A DNA stretch of 19,422 nucleotides from JAPUDQ01 sp964462335 (GCA_964462335.1 CAYWYG010000015.1:1-19422); one strand, 5' to 3'; positions 1-5,789 are shown, counted from the first letter of the stretch. The notes: a model not told the origin generated them from the letters alone. Translations and numbers: made by a program.

Positions 1-1044
1 AAATTCACCGATGAATTTGACTTCTGGTTCGAGATCAATACCGAGTTTGGTTTTGACGGTTGTGATGATTTCCTGGGTGACGTCGTAGACTTCCTGTGCG
101 GTCGCGCCGTCGAGGGTAGCAAGCTTCAGGACATGACTGGGGTGAAGTTCCACTCTGTTCCAGCGCTGCCCGCGGTGAAATCCTGCGGCGAGGAGGACGT
201 GTGCGGCGCTGGCGCGCTGGGCGTTGCCGCCGTGGATGAGACTTTGGTGACGGATGCGTTCAAGTGTCTTGCCGGTTTCATCGAAGCTCGCTAGTTCAGC
301 TGCTTGCTCGGAGCTCACCATAGGGTTTTTAAAAAACGAACCAGCGCTATGGATATCGTTTGGCTCGTTCGGGTGGTAAATCGAACCGGCACGGCGTCGC
401 GTCTCGATGATGATGTCGCGACAATGATCCAGTGACGTATGATCAAGACCTAGCTCATCAGCAACAGCGAGGGCTGCATCGTAGCGCAGTTCGTGAAGTG
501 GGGTGCGTGAGAGTTTGAACGTCGCGTCCAATATAACCTTGCGCTCAGTTTGTAGTGAGCTGGAGCGGTAGGCGAACGTGAGTTTATCGGTATCGGGGGC
601 ATTGATCGTCTCTATGCCACCGTTGTCTTGATCGAAGACGCGTATTGATTGTAGCGTGTCAGAGACTTGCTGGCCGTAGGCGGCGATATTGCCGTAGATA
701 GCCGCACCCACGCTGCTCGGTATCTCACTCGTAAGCTCAAGCCCCCATAGTTCATGAGCGATCGATGCTTTGACGACGTCGTCCCACCAGACGCCCGCAC
801 CGACTGTTAGCGTCTCGTCGTCAACGACGATATCGCCACCGCGCCACATGATGGTCGTACCTGGCAGTCCTTTGTCACTGATGAGCACATTGCAGCCATA
901 GCCGAGTATGGTGTAGTGAAAGTCGGATGCTTTGATAAGTTCGACGACATCTTCTGCGGATGTTGGAAAGGCAAGTTTCTCAGCTGCTCCGCCCACGCGC
1001 AGTGACGTATAAGTCGCAAGGGGCTCGTTATGAAGTAGTTTCAT
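1..1044 (-). CDS. murB: UDP-N-acetylenolpyruvoylglucosamine reductase (MurB), 3' end cut by window edge
   Basis: MurB is a cytoplasmic FAD enzyme that reduces UDP-GlcNAc-enolpyruvate to UDP-MurNAc in peptidoglycan precursor synthesis. I translated the minus strand from ATG 1044 and it stays open to base 1 (348 codons). Visible signatures are GAAEKLAFP near the N-terminus, the FAD-loop GYGCNVLISD, the IPSSVGAA...NIAAYGQQ segment, FAYRSS (the family's YRxS), the catalytic-serine segment GSFFKNP, and the C-terminal LEPEVKFIG with the conserved Glu. By comparison with E. coli MurB, which ends shortly after its LEPEVRFIG, fewer than about ten residues are missing. The AYG insert points to the type I form. 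No Shine-Dalgarno is visible; a TACAAT hexamer lies 9 nt before the ATG. Confidence 0.93.
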   Translation of the reverse strand, partial: MKLLHNEPLATYTSLRVGGAAEKLAFPTSAEDVVELIKASDFHYTILGYGCNVLISDKGLPGTTIMWRGGDIVVDDETLTVGAGVWWDDVVKASIAHELWGLELTSEIPSSVGAAIYGNIAAYGQQVSDTLQSIRVFDQDNGGIETINAPDTDKLTFAYRSSSLQTERKVILDATFKLSRTPLHELRYDAALAVADELGLDHTSLDHCRDIIIETRRRAGSIYHPNEPNDIHSAGSFFKNPMVSSEQAAELASFDETGKTLERIRHQSLIHGGNAQRASAAHVLLAAGFHRGQRWNRVELHPSHVLKLATLDGATAQEVYDVTQEIITTVKTKLGIDLEPEVKFIGEF

Positions 1045-1053
1045 ACAGCTACT

Positions 1054-1059
1054 ATTGTA
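1054..1059 (-). promoter_or_regulatory. Candidate -10 element of murB, near-leaderless
   Basis: TACAAT on the minus strand ends 9 nt before the murB ATG. With a usual 6-7 nt from -10 to +1, the transcript would start 2-3 nt before the start codon. The -35 region is weak (TTACGA at about 18 nt spacing). Confidence 0.5.
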
Positions 1060-1141
1060 CACCTTGCAGGATATCGCTCGTAAGACTCACTCCTCCACTT
1101 GCTTAAAAAATGAGTAAACTATTTTTTCTATACTGCGCTAC

Positions 1142-1188
1142 CACAAACCTGCGACTTGTTTTGTTTCACAAAACGTCGCAGGTTTGTG
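1142..1188. repeat. Long bulged hairpin between HIT gene and murB
   Basis: Arms cacaaacctgcgac (1142-1155) and gtcgcaggtttgtg (1175-1188) are perfectly complementary over 14 bp. The stem continues inward by about 6 bp (gttttg/caaaac) after a 2-nt bulge. No T-tract follows on either strand, so it is not a classical terminator. It lies upstream of the murB promoter and outside all genes. Confidence 0.6.
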
Positions 1189-1209
1189 TCTTGGTGGGAG
1201 TGCAACTAT

Positions 1210-1242
1210 AGAAAAAAGGCTAGACTGGCTAACCTTTTTTCT
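1210..1242. terminator. Terminator after the HIT gene (works on both strands)
   Basis: Arms agaaaaaagg (1210-1219) and ccttttttct (1233-1242) form a hairpin with a T-tract on either strand. On the minus strand it lies about 43 nt after the HIT stop codon. Confidence 0.7.
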
Positions 1243-1284
1243 AAGGTACACGGCAGTAGAGGAAGTTCAGATCATAATAACAGA

Positions 1285-1710
1285 TCATCTAAGAGCTTCG
1301 GCAACTGCTATCACCTCGTCTGCACTTGGCGTCACAAACCCATCAAATGTATTGGGCTGTGGAACAGGGAATAATTCTGTCTCGTCTTCTATTCTTGGGA
1401 AAACGTGAAAATGAAGATGATTCACCTTAATACCGTTCTCTGCTTGAAGGGGTTGGTATTTTTGCATAATCCCTGTACCAGAACCTTTATCAAGTTTCAA
1501 CGATAATCTGCCGAGTTCGCCCATATTTGCTGTCCCCCCTTCGGGTGATAACTCGCTTGGATTTACCAGATGTCTATTTGGCACCACTAGGCATTGCCCT
1601 GAACGAAACCAAGGCCGTGAAACAAACGAGGTAAATAGTTCTTCCGAACGTATGGTACGCCATCCTAAACTTGGACGGTCGCAAAAAACACAATCTTCGA
1701 TCTTTGCCAT
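1285..1710 (-). CDS. HIT-family nucleotide hydrolase/transferase
   Basis: HIT (histidine triad) proteins are small cytoplasmic nucleotide-binding enzymes that hydrolyse nucleoside phosphoramidates or dinucleoside polyphosphates; the substrate here cannot be told from sequence. The 141-aa product has CVFC at residues 7-10 (a typical metal-binding start of the family), GQCLVVPNRHL at 38-48, and the signature HLHFHVF at 98-104, which supplies the three histidines. The ATG at 1710 is preceded by TAGAAT ending 6 nt upstream and a TTGAAT -35 at 16-nt spacing, so the mRNA may start almost on the start codon. It is a single-gene unit with its own terminator, in the same direction as murB. Confidence 0.88.
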   Translation of the reverse strand: MAKIEDCVFCDRPSLGWRTIRSEELFTSFVSRPWFRSGQCLVVPNRHLVNPSELSPEGGTANMGELGRLSLKLDKGSGTGIMQKYQPLQAENGIKVNHLHFHVFPRIEDETELFPVPQPNTFDGFVTPSADEVIAVAEALR

Positions 1711-1716
1711 AACTAT

Positions 1717-1744
1717 ATTCTATTCGCTGACATCTTAAATTCAA
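1717..1744 (-). promoter_or_regulatory. Promoter of the HIT gene, leaderless geometry
   Basis: On the minus strand TTGAAT (1744-1739), a 16-nt spacer, and TAGAAT (1722-1717) are followed by only 6 nt before the ATG at 1710. No Shine-Dalgarno fits in that gap. Confidence 0.6.
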
Positions 1745-1808
1745 AGCATAATCAAAGCACCAAACGGGATTATAGCTCATTCTAACTAGTTAGAAATATC
1801 CAACAAAA

Positions 1809-1834
1809 AGAGATTGAGAGTGACCTCAATCTCT
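1809..1834 (-). terminator. Terminator after the 280-aa orphan gene
   Basis: Perfect 10-bp stem agagattgag/ctcaatctct with a 6-nt loop. Read on the minus strand it is followed by TTTTTG. It sits about 70 nt past the stop codon of the gene ending at 1903. Confidence 0.75.
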
Positions 1835-1902
1835 ATCTAAAATTTCATTTGGTACAACATCCCTGTAAAGGTTAGAAAGACTTTTATTAATAAATTCTGC
1901 TA

Positions 1903-2745
1903 TTACTGTTCAATAAGTGATGCTTGGTAGCATATAACGTTTTCACACTCATCTGCACGTGCAATTATGGTTATTGGATATTTGTGTGCTTTGTTACCAT
2001 TTTCTTGTTTGGGAATATAGAGCAATATTGTGATTTTGGTTTCATTTTCTTCAGGGCTCACGGAGTAGGTGAAAGGTTTATCAATAGGAGTAAAGCCTGT
2101 GTCTATGTATGGGAGTTCTCCAAGTTTTGCACTACTTTTTTTGTGAGCAAATACATCTAAAGCTAAATGAGTTGAATCCCCTAATTCATTTTTGTCGACA
2201 ACTAGATGAAGCCTACCTGAGTTATTCAAGGTATTAGTTATATAAGGAGATTTTGAGAACTCAAAGTAGTTACCTTTATAGTTTGCTGGTGGAGGGGTAC
2301 ATTCTGGCAATGATTTATTGGTGATTGGTATGATTACACTGGAAATTAGGTGAATTTCTTTTAGGTTACTATCATTAATTGAAACTGAGTCACTGATAAC
2401 TGGATCTTTAACTCCAAGTAAATTAAATCCGTTTACATGAAGCTTGCCCGACTTTCCATGCCAGCTAAGATAAGGGTTTACAAAAAATTCATCGCTATGA
2501 ATGTTATTCAAGAGCTTTACATCTATATTTTTACCTGTATTTAGACCTATAGGTATTTTTGACCAATTCTTTTTGGTTATGAATCTACCTTCAGCTGGTG
2601 TTTTGATAAAAACATCGGTCTTGTTTTTGTCCAAATCGATCTGCAATTCTAGACAACCAAAAAAATTATCTTCATCACGAACCAGGATACGAATAGCGCC
2701 ATTTATGAGTCTTTTGTTTAGATCATCAAATATAGTTTTATTCAT
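1903..2745 (-). CDS. Hypothetical protein, 280 aa, A+T-rich orphan
   Basis: I do not recognise this protein. It begins MNKTIFDDLNKR, shows no signal peptide or membrane helix, and is rich in Asn, Lys, Ile and Ser. It has a beta-like alternation of hydrophobic and polar residues, a CTPPPANY stretch near the middle, and two cysteines close to the C-terminus (ECENVICYQ). Base composition is visibly more A+T-rich than the housekeeping genes around the window. It lies alone between a HIT gene and tRNA-Arg(TCG), with its own terminator, which fits acquired cargo at a tRNA locus. No good Shine-Dalgarno precedes the ATG. That it is a real gene rests on its length, composition and terminator. Confidence 0.7.
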   Translation of the reverse strand: MNKTIFDDLNKRLINGAIRILVRDEDNFFGCLELQIDLDKNKTDVFIKTPAEGRFITKKNWSKIPIGLNTGKNIDVKLLNNIHSDEFFVNPYLSWHGKSGKLHVNGFNLLGVKDPVISDSVSINDSNLKEIHLISSVIIPITNKSLPECTPPPANYKGNYFEFSKSPYITNTLNNSGRLHLVVDKNELGDSTHLALDVFAHKKSSAKLGELPYIDTGFTPIDKPFTYSVSPEENETKITILLYIPKQENGNKAHKYPITIIARADECENVICYQASLIEQ

Positions 2746-2854
2746 TTCTACTGTGAGTCTAACAAAAAAGTTCGAACCATGTACGAGGTGTTAAGAGTAG
2801 TCAACGTTACCAGAATAAGATAAACAGATGAGAAATAAGGTTCATGCACAGATT

Positions 2855-2931
2855 TGGTACACCCGGCAAGATTCGAACTTGCGACTTTCTGTTCCGAAGA
2901 CAGACGCTCTAATCCACTGAGCTACGGGTGC
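2855..2931 (-). tRNA. tRNA-Arg (anticodon TCG), CCA encoded
   Basis: The minus strand folds as a full cloverleaf: acceptor GCACCCG/CGGGTGT (G1-U72 wobble), D-arm with GCTC/GAGC, anticodon stem TCTGT/ACAGA with loop CTTCGGA giving anticodon TCG, and a T-arm with GTTCGAATC. The discriminator A and the CCA end are encoded at 2855-2858. It reads CGA arginine codons. Confidence 0.93.
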
Positions 2932-2982
2932 TTAAGTGGATATTATAACAGATAACGCAAAGAGTTAGGAAAGAAGGTAGCT

Positions 2983-3195
2983 GGCTCAATTGAGGGCTCT
3001 CGGCGAAATAATTTAGCATAAATGTCCTATTTGATTGAGTAAATTACTCACAAAGCCTACAATCGATGATACGCCTCGTTAGCTCAAATGAGAGCCTTCA
3101 GCGAAATAATTCAGCGTCAACGCTCTATCCAATTGAATAATAGATGTATAAAGTCTACAATTCATATCATGCCCCGTTAGCTCAACTGGATAGAG
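2983..3195 (+). repeat. 98-bp tandem repeat containing copies of the tRNA-Arg(CCG) 5' end
   Basis: Two imperfect 98-bp units (2983-3080 and 3081-3178) run into the real tRNA as a third, partial unit (from 3179). Shared blocks are gctcaa(t/a)tgag, cagcgaaataatt versus cggcgaaataatt, cctacaat versus tctacaat, and (c/g)cc(t/c)cgttagctca, the last being the start of the tRNA. Unit 1 thus ends in a decayed copy of the tRNA 5' portion. No gene lies in 2932-3170. Confidence 0.7.
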
Positions 3196-3247
3196 CGTTG
3201 GTTTCCGGTACCAAAGGTTGCAGGTTCGATTCCTGTGCGGGGTACCA
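3171..3247 (+). tRNA. tRNA-Arg (anticodon CCG), CCA encoded
   Basis: Plus-strand cloverleaf: acceptor GCCCCGT/GCGGGGT (wobble pairs at G1-U72 and T7-G66), D-arm GCTC/GAGC, anticodon stem TTGGT/ACCAA with loop TTCCGGT giving anticodon CCG, T-arm with GTTCGATTC, then A and an encoded CCA at 3245-3247. It reads CGG arginine codons. A 29-bp hairpin begins at the next base. Confidence 0.93.
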
Positions 3248-3309
3248 AAATTGGGAAAAAGTCGGAATTGCGGCGCGTGAGCGCCGCAATTCCGACTTTT
3301 TCCCAATTT
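3248..3309. terminator. 29-bp perfect hairpin with GTGA loop directly after tRNA-Arg(CCG)
   Basis: Bases 3248-3276 pair without mismatch to 3281-3309 around the loop GTGA, a GNRA-type tetraloop. The stem starts at the base after the tRNA CCA and its far end touches the left inverted repeat of the cassette. It may end tRNA transcription, but no T-tract follows it, so a palindromic repeat element is equally possible. Confidence 0.6.
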
Positions 3310-3477
3310 GGTAGCCTTTTACGACTACGCTCGAAACTATTTTAGCACGAAGTGCTAACCAAGCCCCGCCGCCTAGCGTGCGCAAGCGCACGCTGCGCCC
3401 CGCCAGAAAATCCCTTTGCATATTTTTTGAAGCTACCCCCGCCGAGATTTTTTAGATTTGGAAAAGGGATTTTTCTG
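3309..3477 (+). repeat. Left 169-bp inverted repeat
   Basis: Begins TGGTAGCC and ends TTTTTCTG, identical to the reverse complement of 4838-5006. It contains smaller palindromes: ttagcac-gaa-gtgctaa, agcgtgcgc-aa-gcgcacgct, and an inner pair agaaaatccctt/aagggatttttct. It therefore can fold strongly as single-stranded DNA or RNA. Confidence 0.9.
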
Positions 3478-3478
3478 G

Positions 3479-4327
3479 CTACAAAAAACTAATCTGTTGC
3501 TGCTCTCGTTGAATTAGATCTATCTTATCGCTGAACGAGGCTTTATATCCGCACAGATTTGTGAGCCAGTACCCATATAGTCGCTCATTGTTTTCAAGTA
3601 TCAAATACCGTCCAACAGCACCCCTGACTTGTCCCGATATAGAATAATCGCCAAACTCCTGTACCGAAGCTTTTGGGTACTCTCCAAAGAAGAACATATC
3701 AATATTGCTTACACTTTTATTGTCAGCGTAGCCTATGTCACTCAATATACTCTTAAAGATTTGACCCTCAGAACTAGCATCAAAGACTTTAAATAAGGCG
3801 TCGCTTTTTTGTTTTTTTGTAATGCTATTCTTTAACCCTTTTTGTATAAGCTTGTTTTCCATGTTATGTGCGGTTGCTGCATTTGGGCAAGAAGCAACTA
3901 TTGAATAGAATAATGCGCCTTGCTCGTAAAGTCGCTCAAGTCCGCGCGAATCGGACATAATACCTGCTTTTGCTAAACCGTTGCCAAAATATGCTACGTA
4001 TACCGAGTGCGGAGCATTGTTATACTGCGCCTGTTTTGCTGATATGTCTGAGGTGTTGTAAAACGCGGGATTAAAATCAGTTTTCTTGCGACATGCAAAA
4101 CAGGATTCGTATTTCGTATCAACAACAGCTTGCGATTCACATAGATGGTTGGTGTGTGATTCTATATCGTACCAGCCAACGCAGTATTTTATGGCTTTAT
4201 CTACCGAGATTGTTATTGCTTTACCATTTTCAAGGGACAATTTATCCAATGTGCCAGCGTCATCAATGAGCAGATATGGGTCTGCTTGCTCGGTTATAGG
4301 TCGTGCAATAATGACTAAGTTGTTCAT
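3479..4327 (-). CDS. DUF2797 family protein (GIY-YIG-like core with CxxC)
   Basis: Residue numbers here count from a GTG at 4336; I prefer the ATG at 4327, three codons in. Cysteines at 52, 66, 79 and 82 (the last two as CFAC) look like a small metal-binding N-terminal part. They are followed by HSVYVAYFGNGLAKAGI at 110-126, R131 and RLYEQGALF at 135-143. I recognise this as the DUF2797 pattern (YLAYFGP.LVKVGLT...RG..RLLEQGA in actinobacterial members), a family related to the GIY-YIG nuclease fold with no established function. The rest, to residue 285, is unassigned. The gene starts about 20 bp after the MazG-like stop, so the two form an operon inside the inverted repeats. Whether it cuts nucleic acid is unknown. 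Confidence 0.75.
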   Translation of the reverse strand: MNNLVIIARPITEQADPYLLIDDAGTLDKLSLENGKAITISVDKAIKYCVGWYDIESHTNHLCESQAVVDTKYESCFACRKKTDFNPAFYNTSDISAKQAQYNNAPHSVYVAYFGNGLAKAGIMSDSRGLERLYEQGALFYSIVASCPNAATAHNMENKLIQKGLKNSITKKQKSDALFKVFDASSEGQIFKSILSDIGYADNKSVSNIDMFFFGEYPKASVQEFGDYSISGQVRGAVGRYLILENNERLYGYWLTNLCGYKASFSDKIDLIQREQQQISFL

Positions 4328-4345
4328 ATTAACCACGATTCTGGA

Positions 4346-4729
4346 TTACAGTGTTGTATCTTTCTTGTAATTCTTTTTCGCCTCAAGCCACGCCTTGTTG
4401 CGCTCTTTCTCATCTTCAATCTCGAATATTTCAACAGGATATTTTTTATCCTGTTTTTCAATTTTCTTTGCAATCGCCGAGGGAATGTCTATTGCATACC
4501 TGTCAGCAAATTGAATTGCATAAATGAAAATGTCAGCAAGCTCACTTGCCATATCTTCTTTACTGCCAAAAGATTCATCATGCCACTGAAAATACTCAAG
4601 TAACTCGTTTGCTTCTAGCGAAAGTGAGATTGCAAGACCTCGTGATGAGTTCGTCTTGTCCCATTTACGTGCTTTGATATGTTGCATAACAAGAGAGTAT
4701 GTTTCTTCAAAGGTTAATTGTTTTGGCAT
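4346..4729 (-). CDS. MazG-like nucleotide pyrophosphohydrolase
   Basis: All-alpha NTP pyrophosphatases of the MazG/dCTPase group cleave (d)NTPs to NMP and pyrophosphate and act as house-cleaning or stress enzymes. The 127-aa product has the metal-binding ExxE (E39, E42 in SLEANELLEYFQW) and ExxD (E63, D66 in SELADIFIYAIQFAD) of the family, plus RKWDKTNSSRGLAISL typical of the dCTPase-like branch. The start is ATG 4729, because GGAGG lies 5 nt upstream. An in-frame GTG at 4765 is part of the promoter and is rejected. The length suits the single-domain family. It is the first gene of the inverted-repeat cassette and is followed closely by the DUF2797 gene. Confidence 0.85.
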   Translation of the reverse strand: MPKQLTFEETYSLVMQHIKARKWDKTNSSRGLAISLSLEANELLEYFQWHDESFGSKEDMASELADIFIYAIQFADRYAIDIPSAIAKKIEKQDKKYPVEIFEIEDEKERNKAWLEAKKNYKKDTTL

Positions 4730-4755
4730 TTTTACCTCCAATGCTTCTACCCCTA

Positions 4756-4764
4756 ATTTTATCA
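4756..4764 (-). promoter_or_regulatory. Extended -10 promoter of the cassette operon
   Basis: TGA-TAAAAT on the minus strand is an extended -10 (TGn-TATAAT type) 26 nt before ATG 4729, with GGAGG in between. The promoter lies inside the inverted repeats, so the cassette carries its own expression signal. Confidence 0.5.
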
Positions 4765-4837
4765 CTAATTAACGAAGTTGGCGGCTTTAGCCGTCCAGAG
4801 CAACGCCGCCTCTGCCATTTATGGCAGGCGAACCCGA

Positions 4838-5006
4838 CAGAAAAATCCCTTTTCCAAATCTAAAAAATCTCGGCGGGGGTAGCTTCAAAAAATATGCAAA
4901 GGGATTTTCTGGCGGGGCGCAGCGTGCGCTTGCGCACGCTAGGCGGCGGGGCTTGGTTAGCACTTCGTGCTAAAATAGTTTCGAGCGTAGTCGTAAAAGG
5001 CTACCA
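4838..5006 (-). repeat. Right 169-bp inverted repeat
   Basis: Exact reverse complement of 3309-3477. Between it and the MazG-like gene (4766-4837) there is only a small palindrome, ctgccat-tt-atggcag, at 4812-4827. Confidence 0.9.
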
Positions 5007-5097
5007 TGATACATTGCGCATTTGTGTCCTGGATTACATTTATCTTACGATTTTCCTTATATAGTACTGGCATGATCAATAAATAAGGAGAATAATT

Positions 5098-5280
5098 ATG
5101 TCAGATCAACCAGTTGTCGTCGAAAAAAGTAGTGGCGGTCCAATCGTTGCGATCGTTGCAGTTGTCGTCCTGCTTGTACTTGCGTACTTTGCATAGCAGT
5201 ATTTCGGTGGTCAACCAACTACGACGACCAACGTCAATCTTCCTACCCCTCAGGTAAACGTCAATAACAACGGGCAATAA
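5098..5280 (+). pseudogene. Small single-pass membrane protein with an in-frame TAG
   Basis: The strong Shine-Dalgarno AAGGAG precedes ATG 5098 by 7 nt. The reading is MSDQPVVVEKSSGGP, then a hydrophobic helix IVAIVAVVVLLVLAYFA, then TAG at 5194-5196. The same frame continues protein-like for 27 more codons (QYFGGQPTTTT, then VNLPTPQVNVNNN) to TAA 5278. A terminator starts 11 nt after the TAA, not after the TAG. The whole frame resembles small membrane proteins with a short N-terminus, one helix and a polar tail. Either a point mutation has truncated it to 32 aa, or the TAG is read through. TAG is used as an ordinary terminal codon by several neighbours, so global reassignment is unlikely. 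Confidence 0.65.
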
Positions 5281-5290
5281 TGTCGCTGAT

Positions 5291-5325
5291 AGAAAATACC
5301 TTACGCGATGCGTAAGGTATTTTCT
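5291..5325. terminator. Terminator after the small membrane-protein gene
   Basis: Perfect 16-bp stem agaaaataccttacgc/gcgtaaggtattttct with loop GAT. It has A/T flanks on both strands, so it can act in either direction. Confidence 0.75.
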
Positions 5326-5347
5326 ATGGAGGGCCAGCGGGGACTTG
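5316..5347 (-). repeat. Extra copy of the tRNA-Lys 3' end plus flank
   Basis: 32 bases matching 5510-5541 at 31 positions. On the minus strand they include the T-stem 3' strand, the acceptor 3' strand and the CCA of tRNA-Lys, plus the T-rich flank. No acceptor 5' half or anticodon arm is present, so this is a fragment and not a tRNA gene. Confidence 0.75.
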
Positions 5348-5480
5348 GTCACGTGTCGCGACCCCCGAACTTCACGATGACAAGCATAGCTTGTCTCGGA
5401 AGGTTCGTTTCCGAACTGCCACTGGCAGTTCTCACCCCAGACACCCTTTTGGCGTGTCCGAAGCTCAAGTCTCATTAACA
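5348..5480. other. Cluster of small hairpins between tRNA-Lys fragment and tRNA-Lys
   Basis: This 130-bp stretch has no credible gene. It folds into consecutive short stems: gacaagc-ata-gcttgtc, cggaa/ttccg, gaactgcca/tggcagttc and gacac/gtgtc around ccttttggc. On the minus strand it would lead into the tRNA-Lys 3' fragment and the terminator at 5291-5325. It may be a structured RNA or a decayed element. Confidence 0.4.
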
Positions 5481-5482
5481 TT

Positions 5483-5523
5483 CCATATAAAACACCGATC
5501 GCAAGGATCGGTATTTTATATGG
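5483..5523 (-). terminator. Terminator of tRNA-Lys
   Basis: 18-nt arms (5483-5500 and 5506-5523) pair with one G-U-type mismatch. Read on the minus strand, the ccgatc core is followed by GGTGTTTTAT. The outer stem reaches into the encoded CCA. Confidence 0.65.
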
Positions 5524-5599
5524 AGGGCCAGCGGGGACTTGAACCCCGGACACCCTGCTTAAGAGGCAGGTGCTCTAACCAGCTGAGCTACTGGCCCTC
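5521..5599 (-). tRNA. tRNA-Lys (anticodon CTT), CCA encoded
   Basis: Minus-strand cloverleaf: acceptor GAGGGCC/GGCCCTC, D-arm GCTC/GAGC, anticodon stem CCTGC/GCAGG with loop CTCTTAA giving anticodon CTT, T-arm CGGGG-TTCAAGT-CCCCG, and an encoded CCA at 5521-5523. It reads AAG lysine codons. Confidence 0.93.
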
Positions 5600-5630
5600 G
5601 TCGCAAGCTGGCTTTTAGCTTGCGACGAGG
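5596..5630. repeat. Leader hairpin overlapping the 5' end of tRNA-Lys
   Basis: A perfect 14-bp stem (5596-5609 with 5617-5630) around a 7-nt loop takes in the first four bases of the mature tRNA. In a precursor it would compete with the acceptor stem. Otherwise it is the terminator of something upstream. Confidence 0.55.
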
Positions 5631-5789
5631 TAAACCTACGTCGCTTCGCTTTGCAGCTGCTTACTCCTCTCAAAACAAAATATACCAGGTGCTAATTTTG
5701 TTTTGTTTCTATCGCAGTACATGCTACGACAAGGTGATATTGTAGCTGATTACCTCTGTTTTTACAAGGCACGATGTCTTAAAAGCATA

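Larger units (their letters stand above)
3309..5006. mobile_element. 1.7-kb cassette flanked by perfect 169-bp inverted repeats
   Basis: Two 169-bp inverted repeats (3309-3477 and 4838-5006) match at every base I compared. They enclose 1360 bp with two co-directional genes, a MazG-like pyrophosphohydrolase and a DUF2797-like protein. There is no transposase or recombinase gene inside. No target-site duplication is evident: the left flank ends ccaatt and the right flank starts tgatac. The stop codon of the second gene lies 2 bp from the left repeat. The layout suits a non-autonomous transposable cassette moved in trans, or a segment that can flip by homologous recombination between the repeats. 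Confidence 0.65.

Noticed and set aside
1924..2160. Plus-strand 78-aa frame opposite the 280-aa orphan
   Set aside because: Cys/Phe/Val-rich shadow without ribosome-binding site; the minus-strand frame is much longer and has a terminator.
2983..3178. CRISPR-like array upstream of tRNA-Arg(CCG)
   Set aside because: Only two imperfect 98-bp units with no short identical repeats or unique spacers; the pattern is tandem duplication of tRNA flank.
3182..3421. 79-aa open frame on the minus strand through the left inverted repeat
   Set aside because: It is antisense to tRNA-Arg(CCG) and the 29-bp hairpin; its C-terminal text is translated tRNA.
4730..4765. Upstream GTG start for the MazG-like gene
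   Set aside because: The GTG is part of the TGATAAAAT promoter, while GGAGG is correctly spaced for ATG 4729.
5101..5553. 150-aa open frame on the minus strand across tRNA-Lys and its fragment
   Set aside because: It runs through the tRNA 3' end, two terminators and the opposite strand of the small membrane-protein gene; the SGVQVPAGP start is the well-known translation of a tRNA tail.
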